A stretch of 64,000 nucleotides of DNA, from the NCBI GenBank assembly GCA_031425155.1, contig JANPIV010000054.1, positions 1-64,000 on the forward strand, given 5' to 3'. Source of the DNA: M3007 sp031425155. GTDB lineage: Bacteria; Bacteroidota; Bacteroidia; Chitinophagales; Saprospiraceae. This document shows, piece by piece, positions 33,175 to 40,140 of this stretch (position 1 is its first letter; each line of letters begins with the position of its first letter). Position numbers and translations under genes: made by a program. Below the pieces are notes generated by a model. It was not told where the DNA came from. It did no database searches and saw only the letters and a list, made by a program, of their open reading frames with translations.

Positions 33175-33780
33175 ATGAAAGCCCCCCTCCGTTTTGTGGT
33201 CTGCTTGTGTTTTATAGGTTTTGCCGGTGCGCTTTCGGCCCAGCCCGAAAGTATCCGTTCGACTTTACGCGAAATGACCACTTCGCAAAAAATGCAATTG
33301 CTTGATTATCTGCGTTATTCCGGGGCTAATCTTGACCGGGAAATACAGAGCGTGTATGAACAGCTTTCCCCGGAAAAGCAGATTCGGGCGGTGAAATACC
33401 TGGAACTGCTAAATCGTGGCCTGGATAGCATACCCCGCACTACGGTCTCCTGGAATCGCGATACCATCCGTTATGGTCAGATCGAAGACGGCGCAATCGT
33501 GCTCGATTCCTTTCGGGTGACCAATACCGGCGTTTATCCCTATATTATCAAGGAAGTGAAAACCAGCTGCGATTGTACCATATTGCAGTTTCCGAAATAT
33601 CCGGTGATGCCGGGGGAAAGTGCTACTATTCGCATCGAATTCGATAGCCAGGGCAAATTAGGGCATACCACGCCCGGCATTGTGGTGTATGATAATTCTA
33701 CGCCCAACGCCCGCACCATAGTTTATCTCGATGGCGCAGTACTGCCACGGGTGAAAAAGAAAAACATTATTGACAATTGA
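33175..33780 (+). CDS. DUF1573 secreted protein
   Basis: 201 aa from the ATG at 33175, which opens a signal peptide (MKAPLRFVVCLCFIGFAGALSAQ). An N-terminal helical part is followed by an Ig-like DUF1573 domain: FRVTNTGVYPYIIKEVKTSCDCTILQFPKYPVMPGESATIRIEFDSQGKLG. This contains the usual SCDCT cysteine motif. DUF1573 proteins are periplasmic or surface proteins common in Bacteroidota with unknown function. The stop overlaps the TTG start of the next gene, so the two are coupled. Confidence 0.9.
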   Translation: MKAPLRFVVCLCFIGFAGALSAQPESIRSTLREMTTSQKMQLLDYLRYSGANLDREIQSVYEQLSPEKQIRAVKYLELLNRGLDSIPRTTVSWNRDTIRYGQIEDGAIVLDSFRVTNTGVYPYIIKEVKTSCDCTILQFPKYPVMPGESATIRIEFDSQGKLGHTTPGIVVYDNSTPNARTIVYLDGAVLPRVKKKNIIDN

Positions 33781-34157
33781 CGACCCACGATCAGCAACTA
33801 CTGGCCATTCGCCCCGATCTTTCGCTGGATATTACCCAATCCACGCCCGAAGAGACTTTCCAAAATCAAACGCTGCGGCCCATTCTGAAAATGCAGCATT
33901 CGCTGCTGACGGGCTTGTTCATGGCCTATATTCATAAACGGAAAGACGCCTATTTTTTGCTTTCCAAAGCCGCGCGAGTGGCCTGGATTGCCCACAGCGT
34001 ACGAACGGATTTGAAATTTCGCAATATTCTGGTAGGGGCCATTATCGGGCATTTCACCACGAAGGAACTGTCCGAATATCTGGCTAACGAACCGGAAAAT
34101 ATGCGCCGCATCGTTGGGCTGCTGGTGCAACGTTTGCAATCGGTGAACTTTGGTTGA
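33777..34157 (+). CDS. Conserved small helical protein, function unknown
   Basis: 126 aa, apparently from a TTG at 33777-33779 that overlaps the upstream stop (TTGA). It has no signal peptide or membrane segment. The sequence is helical with ETFQNQTLRPILKMQHSLL, FLLSKAARVAWI and ELSEYLANEPENMRRIVGLLVQRLQ. I recall similar short proteins in Bacteroidota, sometimes labelled glyoxalase without good reason. No catalytic motif is seen. The stop codon lies in palindrome A copy 3. Confidence 0.75.
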   Translation: MTTHDQQLLAIRPDLSLDITQSTPEETFQNQTLRPILKMQHSLLTGLFMAYIHKRKDAYFLLSKAARVAWIAHSVRTDLKFRNILVGAIIGHFTTKELSEYLANEPENMRRIVGLLVQRLQSVNFG

Positions 34158-34244
34158 GGATTTGAAGATTCGAGTATTCGATCAATTACCTGACTATCAA
34201 GTGCTTTGATCAAATACTCGAATCTTCAAATCCTCAAATCCTCA
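34155..34244. repeat. Palindromic repeat, family A copy 3
   Basis: TGAGGATTTGAAGATTCGAG and CGAATCTTCAAATCCTCA form the arms with a central GATCAATTACCTGACTATC-type loop similar to copy 2. It fills the space between convergent genes (stops at 34157 and 34247) and donates the upstream stop codon. Confidence 0.85.
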
Positions 34245-34246
34245 CG

Positions 34247-36034
34247 TCACTCTTTCACCAATTTCCCGCTCGCTACGCCCGCCTCGCTGCGCAATTGCCA
34301 GATATACAGTCCTTTAGGCTGTTCTCGCAGATTTACCGCCACCAGTTCGTGGTTTTGCGGTGTCCAGTTTTTGGCAAATACCAACTGACCATTGGTACTG
34401 AATACTTGCAGGCTGGCTTTCCCAATCATATTTTGTATTTCAAAAATGGCAGCATCCTGCATGGGGTTGGGGGCTACTTTCACCACCATCTCCAGACCCG
34501 GTACCTGTTGGGTTGGTACGGCAGCCAGGGCGGCATTCACAGCCGCCAGGGCATCCACGCGACCCCAGCCATAAGCCTGATTAGGCCGGGCATCGCCGGG
34601 CGTATCGCCACAGTGAGAGGTGTCGGTCATGGGCACAGCGGTCTGCTCGATAATATCTTCGATCAGCTCCACCTGACCCGCCAAATCCGGGCGAGCCGAA
34701 AGCACCAACGCCACCAGACCCGCTACGTGCGGACCGGCCATACTGGTGCCACTGAAATTGGCATATCCACCGTTGCGGACGGATGAGCGTATGCCTTGTC
34801 CCGGTGCGGCTACATTGGGTTTCAGGCGAAAACTCTCATCAATTATCACCGGGCCACGGCTGCTGAAGGAAGCAATGGTATCGTCAATCCGGGTGGCGCC
34901 CACGCTGAAACTTTCCTCGAAATAGGCGGGCGGGCCAAAAGTGGTAGCGCAGTTGGGGCCAAAATTCCCGTTGCTCACCACTACTACCACACCCGAAGCG
35001 CGCAGATTGATGACGGCCTGACGCATCATCTCATTGATTTCGAGGCTGGTGCAACCTTCCGACTGAGCGCAATACCAGGAGTTATTGATCACATCCGGTG
35101 CCCGTTCCGGTTTGGCATTCTGACCATTGAGGTCGGTAGGCGCGAGAAACCACTGGAAACATTCGATGTAGCTCGAAGGCTTGCCGTTGCCACGCTCCAT
35201 GTTGCGGCAGGCGATCCATTTGGCGCCCGGCGCGACCCCGATTTGGTTGCCCTGGCCGTCATCGCCGGTCATGGTGCCCATGGTGTGGGTGCCATGGTTG
35301 TTGTCGTCGCAGGGTGCGGTGGAGTTCACACCACAGGGATTATTGGCGGGATCATTCGTTGTATCGCCGCTGAGCGGGCTGATCTCGTGGATAGCATCGT
35401 GCCAGTTATAATTGTGGTCGGTAGCACTGGTAGCAGTATTAAAACCGCGATAGTGCGGCTGAATCGCCGGGTGCATCCACTCGTAGCCGGTATCTGCGCC
35501 GCCCACCGTGATGCCCTGGCCGGTATATCCCAATGCCCACACGGCGGGCGCATTGATCTTTTCCACGCCCCATTCGATGGTGTTGCGGTCAGTGACCGTC
35601 GGCTCCGTCACAACCGGGCCGCTAAAAGCCACATCCGGGTCGGCACTGATGCTGCTTATTTCGGGCAGGGCGGCCAGACGACGGGTCAGGTCGAGATCGG
35701 CGTGCTCCACGGCAATCGCATTGACCAAATAAAAACTATTGACGGCGGCCTGGGTGCCACGCAGCAAGCGGGTGGCCGGGGCCTGGGTACGAGCGGCGGT
35801 AGCCAGGAGGGTCTGATAGACGTATTGGGCTTTCGCGGACTTCGTAGTCAGTTGGGCGGCCGCGCTCAGGTCGGCTTGCTCCCGGAAAATCAAGAGGTAA
35901 TTCGCCGTTTGGCCGCGTTCGAGGGTGGCCCGGAGGCTGGGTTCTACTTTGGTTTGCCAATCATCGGCGGTTTGTGCGGAAAGATTAAAAACGCAACAAA
36001 TGAAGGCAGCAAGCAATAGTTTATGTGTCAACAT
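34247..36034 (-). CDS. Secreted S8 subtilisin-like protease with T9SS sorting domain
   Basis: 595 aa from the ATG at 36032-36034 (MLTHKLLLAAFICCVFNLSAQ, a signal peptide). An inhibitor-I9-like propeptide covers about residues 25-140. The S8 catalytic triad is complete: Asp about 181 (VGGADTGYEW), His about 247 (NNHGTHTMG) and Ser about 431 (SGTSMAGPHVAG), plus the oxyanion Asn in VINNSWYCAQ. The C-terminal type A T9SS domain (VVKVAPNPMQDAAIFEIQN ... GLYIWQLRSEAGVASGKLVKE) targets it to the outside. It is an extracellular protease, probably for protein degradation, and a single gene. Confidence 0.95.
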   Translation of the reverse strand: MLTHKLLLAAFICCVFNLSAQTADDWQTKVEPSLRATLERGQTANYLLIFREQADLSAAAQLTTKSAKAQYVYQTLLATAARTQAPATRLLRGTQAAVNSFYLVNAIAVEHADLDLTRRLAALPEISSISADPDVAFSGPVVTEPTVTDRNTIEWGVEKINAPAVWALGYTGQGITVGGADTGYEWMHPAIQPHYRGFNTATSATDHNYNWHDAIHEISPLSGDTTNDPANNPCGVNSTAPCDDNNHGTHTMGTMTGDDGQGNQIGVAPGAKWIACRNMERGNGKPSSYIECFQWFLAPTDLNGQNAKPERAPDVINNSWYCAQSEGCTSLEINEMMRQAVINLRASGVVVVVSNGNFGPNCATTFGPPAYFEESFSVGATRIDDTIASFSSRGPVIIDESFRLKPNVAAPGQGIRSSVRNGGYANFSGTSMAGPHVAGLVALVLSARPDLAGQVELIEDIIEQTAVPMTDTSHCGDTPGDARPNQAYGWGRVDALAAVNAALAAVPTQQVPGLEMVVKVAPNPMQDAAIFEIQNMIGKASLQVFSTNGQLVFAKNWTPQNHELVAVNLREQPKGLYIWQLRSEAGVASGKLVKE

Positions 36035-36163
36035 GATGTGGAATTGGTTTGCGGAAAAGCCATAAAAGTACGTGCCTGAGCGCAGTGAGGGGATGAAAAA
36101 ACGGGGTTTTGCCAAGCGGACACATTTGTAGTAGTGGTAATCCCACTTAAAATGGGGCTACTA

Positions 36164-36820
36164 CTATCGCACTGCCCTGTTTTTCACAAAATAACTGCTG
36201 TACGCAAAAATATAGACCGCCAGCCAATAGGTGGCCAAAATCAGTACATCAGCCAGGGCAAAAGGTGCTTTGAATTTGTTGTAAGCCAGCAGAGAATCGG
36301 ACAGCATAAAGCAGATAGCCCCGCAGCCAATGAACAAATAGACTTTTTGGGGATCTTTGAAATACAGGCTGATCGCTTGCCAGGTCATTAGAATAATAAC
36401 GGACATATAGACCGCTACGGGGATCGTCAGATCGCCGAGACCAGGTTTTAAATAAAAGAAATAGGCGAGGCAAATAATGCTTAAAACAATTAAGGGTTTA
36501 AAATTTCTGCTAAATCCATTGATGGTACTAAAAGCATAGGTAAAAAACAAATGGGCGATCAGGAATGCCACCAGACCGAATATAAAATATGCACTTTTTA
36601 ATAGGAAAATATCGCCGGTTAAACAGAAGAACAAGGCTATAATAGTATATTTATTATAAATTTTATTTTCCTCCGTAAATGACAATAGCGCAATGATAAT
36701 TACTAAAACGGTGGTCAACGGTTTCAGTATTTTATAGGTATTAAAATCGCCTTGCTGGCTCGATATGATGGCCCAAATGCCGGTAATCAGCACGGCAAAA
36801 CTTAGGATAATTCTTTTCAT
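36164..36820 (-). CDS. YhhN/TMEM86 family membrane protein (lysoplasmalogenase-like)
   Basis: 218 aa with about eight hydrophobic segments. Family motifs are FFCLTGDIFLL, IAHLFFTYAF and CGAICFMLSDSLLAYNKF, matching the conserved Asp residues of the YhhN family. Eukaryotic members hydrolyse the vinyl-ether bond of lysoplasmalogens; the bacterial substrate is uncertain. The gene is richer in A and T than its neighbours, with many ATA and TTA codons. It is a single gene. Confidence 0.88.
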   Translation of the reverse strand: MKRIILSFAVLITGIWAIISSQQGDFNTYKILKPLTTVLVIIIALLSFTEENKIYNKYTIIALFFCLTGDIFLLKSAYFIFGLVAFLIAHLFFTYAFSTINGFSRNFKPLIVLSIICLAYFFYLKPGLGDLTIPVAVYMSVIILMTWQAISLYFKDPQKVYLFIGCGAICFMLSDSLLAYNKFKAPFALADVLILATYWLAVYIFAYSSYFVKNRAVR

Positions 36821-36948
36821 ACAATAGTCATTTAAATTTGATCTGTCGCGACAATTGTACGACTGAAAGTTCGCCTTGCCAAATAATTGTTGGGATTTTC
36901 CAGTTTATGAATGTTTACCATCCATCAGCGTGGCGTCTTGCGGACGCA

Positions 36949-36986
36949 TACATTTGCACATTACATGGCCGGGCCCCTTATCTTTG
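36949..36986 (+). promoter_or_regulatory. Promoter region of rpiB with two TAnnTTTG elements
   Basis: TACATTTG (36949-36956) and TATCTTTG (36979-36986) both match the -7 consensus. The TTTG of the first lies 22 nt before the second and may serve as its -33. The ATG is 35 nt after the second. Confidence 0.55.
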
Positions 36987-37020
36987 TGCCTGACATTTCA
37001 AATACTCAACATTTCGAATT

Positions 37021-37449
37021 ATGAAAATCGCCATAGGCTGCGACCACGCCGGATTCCCCTATAAAGACGGCATCGTGGCCATGTTACAGAAACAAGGACA
37101 CATGGTGTCTGACTTTGGCACTTTTTCGCTGGAGTCGGCAGACTATCCCGATTTTGCCCACGCCGTATCCGAAGCGGTGGAAAACGGACAGGCCGAACGC
37201 GGCGTGCTGCTCTGCGGCAGTGGCAACGGCGTAGCCATCACGGCCAACAAACACCAGGGTATCCGTTGTGCGGTCTGCTGGACGGAAGAACTGGCCGCGC
37301 TGGCCCGGCAGCATAATAATGCCAATGCCATTGCCGTACCCGTCCGTTTCGTGACCGAAATACTGGCGCAGGCGATGGTGCGTATTTTTATGGCTACCGA
37401 GTTTGAGGGCGGACGGCATGGAAGACGGGTGGACAAGATTGCGTGTTAG
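37021..37449 (+). CDS. rpiB: Ribose-5-phosphate isomerase B
   Basis: 142 aa, normal for the family. KIAIGCDHAGFPYKD, DYPDFAHAVSEAV, GVLLCGSGNGVAITANK (active-site Cys and the phosphate-binding loop) and the NNANAIAVP segment identify it. It interconverts ribose-5-phosphate and ribulose-5-phosphate in the pentose phosphate pathway. Homologues can also act on allose-6-phosphate or be galactose-6-phosphate isomerase subunits; a single copy favours RpiB. Confidence 0.95.
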   Translation: MKIAIGCDHAGFPYKDGIVAMLQKQGHMVSDFGTFSLESADYPDFAHAVSEAVENGQAERGVLLCGSGNGVAITANKHQGIRCAVCWTEELAALARQHNNANAIAVPVRFVTEILAQAMVRIFMATEFEGGRHGRRVDKIAC

Positions 37450-37579
37450 GCGTAGTGTATAGCGAAACACCAGTTTCGCTGGTGGCGGGCAGAGTCGAGC
37501 CCGCCTATATTTGTCGGCTTCTTTGCCATATTGCGCAGAGCAAGTACGCCAAACCGCCAGGAATTTTACCTTCGCACCC

Positions 37580-38185
37580 ATGATTCCGCCTTTTGCACCC
37601 GGCCCGGACGCCAAATCTTTTCAACGCACCCTACGCACCATTACAGATGAGCTCCAGGCACCTGCCAAAAGTGCGGGGATGCTCTTTTACACCTATTATA
37701 GTAATCATCTGGATTATAGCCGGATCGCCGACCGCAAGGCACACTTTATGATTGCGCTGAATGTGTTCCTGTTATCGCTGGTCATTACGCGCAAACACCT
37801 GGGTTTCCTGTCGCTTAGCCATTATTTGCTGTGGCCGAATATGACCTTGGTAGTCACCAGCCTGGGGTCGGTGGTGCTGGCCATCATTGTGACCCGCCCG
37901 GTAGTACCCAGACGTCCGGCGCCCGGCGATACGCGGCCGGTCAACTGGTTTTTCTTTGGCAGTTTCTGTCATCGTCCTTTGCAGGAGTATCATCAGAATA
38001 TCCGGCAACTCATGCAGGATGAAGCGGCTCTGTATAGAGCAATGAGCCGCGACCTGTATTTTATGGGCCTCTCGCTGGCCAAGAAATACCGTCGGCTGAC
38101 CAGATGTTACCAGTTTTTTTACTATGGTCTGCTGGTGACGGCGTTGGGTTATGTGGCGGCTTTTGGCTGGCATTTTTTGCAGTAA
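37580..38185 (+). CDS. Stand-alone Pycsar-effector-like (DUF5706/PycTM) membrane protein
   Basis: 201 aa from the ATG at 37580-37582 (MIPPFAPGPDAKSF). NHLDYSRIADRKAHFMIALNVFLLSLVITR matches the start of the PycTM effector domain, in which a DxKA-like segment precedes the first membrane helix. Further hydrophobic segments are at NMTLVVTSLGSVVLAIIV and YYGLLVTALGYVAAFGWHF. The C-terminal helix pair contains YHQNIRQLMQDEAALYRAMSRDLYFMG. In Pycsar defence such proteins disrupt the membrane on binding cCMP or cUMP. Here there is no fused HD domain and no cyclase nearby, so a defence role is not established. It is convergent with tdk, 6 bp apart. Confidence 0.72.
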   Translation: MIPPFAPGPDAKSFQRTLRTITDELQAPAKSAGMLFYTYYSNHLDYSRIADRKAHFMIALNVFLLSLVITRKHLGFLSLSHYLLWPNMTLVVTSLGSVVLAIIVTRPVVPRRPAPGDTRPVNWFFFGSFCHRPLQEYHQNIRQLMQDEAALYRAMSRDLYFMGLSLAKKYRRLTRCYQFFYYGLLVTALGYVAAFGWHFLQ

Positions 38186-38191
38186 AGCCTC

Positions 38192-38776
38192 TTATTTCAG
38201 CCGTAAAATATTGCCCATCTGATAGCAGGAGCGGCAGCGCGGCTCGTACTGCTCTTTTTCGCCCAATAACACGACACTATCGCCGTCCGCCAAGCGATAG
38301 GAATGCGTAGCCAGGTTGCCGCAGTGGACACAAATAGCGTGGACTTTGGTGACGTACTCGGCGATGGCCAGCAGGTAAGGCATCGGGCCGAACGGTTCGC
38401 CGCGATAATCCATATCCAGTCCGGCGACGATGACGCGCACCCCGCGCAGGGCGAGCACCTGACAGACACGAGGCAGATCAGCATCGAAAAACTGAGCCTC
38501 GTCTATGCCAACTACCGTGGTATCAGGGCTGATCTTCAGAATTTTGGAAGAGTGATCAACCGGCTGGGCCAGCACAGAAGTAGTATCGTGGGAGACGACG
38601 CTGGATTCATCGTAGCGGGTGTCCAGCCGGGGCTTGAATACCTCCACCCGGAGGTCGGCGATCTTGGCGCGGCGCAGGCGACGGATCAATTCTTCGGTCT
38701 TGCCGGAAAACATACAACCGCACACGACTTCTATCCAGCCGGAACGTTGACCCTTGAAATGTGGTTCGAGAAACAC
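38192..38776 (-). CDS. tdk: Thymidine kinase (type II)
   Basis: 194 aa from a GTG at 38774-38776 (MFLEPHFKGQRSGWIEVVCG); no in-frame ATG lies closely upstream. The P-loop is GCMFSGKTEELIRRL, the Walker B-like VVGIDEAQFFD carries the catalytic Glu, and two Cys pairs (CVHCG and CRSC) hold a structural zinc. It phosphorylates thymidine in the salvage pathway and is probably inhibited by dTTP. It is a single gene. Confidence 0.96.
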   Translation of the reverse strand: MFLEPHFKGQRSGWIEVVCGCMFSGKTEELIRRLRRAKIADLRVEVFKPRLDTRYDESSVVSHDTTSVLAQPVDHSSKILKISPDTTVVGIDEAQFFDADLPRVCQVLALRGVRVIVAGLDMDYRGEPFGPMPYLLAIAEYVTKVHAICVHCGNLATHSYRLADGDSVVLLGEKEQYEPRCRSCYQMGNILRLK

Positions 38777-38914
38777 GGATAAATGGGTTGTTAGATGGAA
38801 TTTTTCCGCAAATGCAGGCAGTTCCGATTAAATTCTTGAAATTCGCCGGTGAAAATAGGAATATCTCACCGACCCGGTAGCATAACTTGCCGGAACACAA
38901 CAATTACCCAGCCG

Positions 38915-39652
38915 ATGGATTTGCTGAAAACAAAAATTTATCTTGACAAATTGAACCGCGAGTTTGCCCGCCTGAGCAAAGACCCGGAAAACATTGTGCG
39001 CATTGACGTGGACATTGTCGCCTCTTACGTCCGTCAATTGTACGATGCGGTGCTCTCCGACGCAAACGCACCGGTGGCTACTACTCCTGCGCCGCGCGCC
39101 GAGCCAACCCCGACGCGTCGGCCCGCTGCCCCGCGTCCGCCGCAAATGGAAGAGCCCGCGCCGATACCCGCGATTCCGGTGCCGCCTCCCCCGCCACCGA
39201 TTGTGGTGCCGGAGCCGGTACGTGAGCCTACCCCACCGCCTGCCGCCCAGCCGCCCAAAGTAGTGGAAGAAAAACCGGCTCCCGCTGCGCCCTCCGAACC
39301 GGAGGTGGTGCATGTAAAAACACCATCGGCCCACGCTTTTTCAGCGGAGGCAGAAGCACTGTTTGAGGAAAAACAAGCGCGCGAACTTTCGGAGAAACTT
39401 TCGGAATTGCCGATTGCTGACCTAAAAAAGGCCATTGCGTTGAATGACCGTTTGCTGCTTACGCGGGAACTTTTCTCGGGCGATGGTCAGGCTTTCGATG
39501 CAGCCCTGACGGCATTGAACAGCTATACGCAGTTTGCCGATGCCAAATCATATTTGCTGGATCACTGCGTGATCCGTTACGGCTGGCTGGATAAGAAACG
39601 TGTGGACACCGCCAAGCATTTTATTAAGTTGGTACGGCGGCGGTATAAGTAG
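38915..39652 (+). CDS. Bacteroidota-conserved cytoplasmic protein with proline-rich linker
   Basis: 245 aa from the ATG at 38915 (MDLLKTKIYLDKLNREFARL); the upstream frame to 38849 is not similar in character. A helical N-terminal part (about 1-50) is followed by a long Pro/Ala/Glu linker (about 52-140, with PPPPPPIVVPEPV). The C-terminal domain has ELSEKLSELPIADLKKAIALNDRLLLTRELFSGDGQAFDAAL and YGWLDKKRVDTAKHFIKLVRRRY. I know this C-terminal pattern as a conserved uncharacterised Bacteroidota family. There is no signal peptide. It may be a scaffold. Confidence 0.8.
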   Translation: MDLLKTKIYLDKLNREFARLSKDPENIVRIDVDIVASYVRQLYDAVLSDANAPVATTPAPRAEPTPTRRPAAPRPPQMEEPAPIPAIPVPPPPPPIVVPEPVREPTPPPAAQPPKVVEEKPAPAAPSEPEVVHVKTPSAHAFSAEAEALFEEKQARELSEKLSELPIADLKKAIALNDRLLLTRELFSGDGQAFDAALTALNSYTQFADAKSYLLDHCVIRYGWLDKKRVDTAKHFIKLVRRRYK

Positions 39653-40140
39653 CCACTATTCAACTTTTGATTGATGATATAAGATTGATGAATGTTGATT
39701 TTTGATGTAAAAGAACACGTCGTGGGCCATCAAATATCAACATTCATCAATCTGCATTCATCAATTTTTTTTATTCAAAATATAACAATATCTTTGGGCA
39801 GCCCTTACGTACTCACCTTAATATATATCTCCATTACCTGCATTCCATAGTTGGCCACCATAGTATTTGTACGATTAGCTCCAACAGCCCACTTTCGGCA
39901 CCTGCGTCACTTAGGATCGCGATATAAGTATTTTTTTAGAACTGGGCTATTCTTTACCGTGGAGGTGGATATTCACGACAGCAGCAAGGTCACTTTTCAG
40001 GACTCAGCACCTCGACAGGTATGAGGATGTGGTAACAGCAAGTAGAAAGAATAATGATGTGACGGTCTGCCAATGAACCACTGGCAAGCATTTCCCAGTC
40101 CTTTTCCATCGAAATCATCACCACTAAACATAATTTTACC
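39653..40140. other. 488-bp intergenic stretch
   Basis: It contains palindrome B copy 2 at its left end. The remaining about 370 bp before the SprB-repeat gene show no ORF or RNA that I can support. Confidence 0.6.
39668..39771. repeat. Palindromic repeat, family B copy 2
   Basis: GATTGATGAATGTTGATTTT and ATCAACATTCATCAATC pair around a short CACGTCGTGG centre, and the right side ends in a T run. A 24-nt stretch (39689-39712) is identical to 21543-21566. Confidence 0.8.

Noticed and set aside
34796..36019. 407-codon plus-strand frame
   Set aside because: It lies antisense to the subtilisin gene, which has a complete catalytic triad and signal peptide. The translated product has no protein-like motif.
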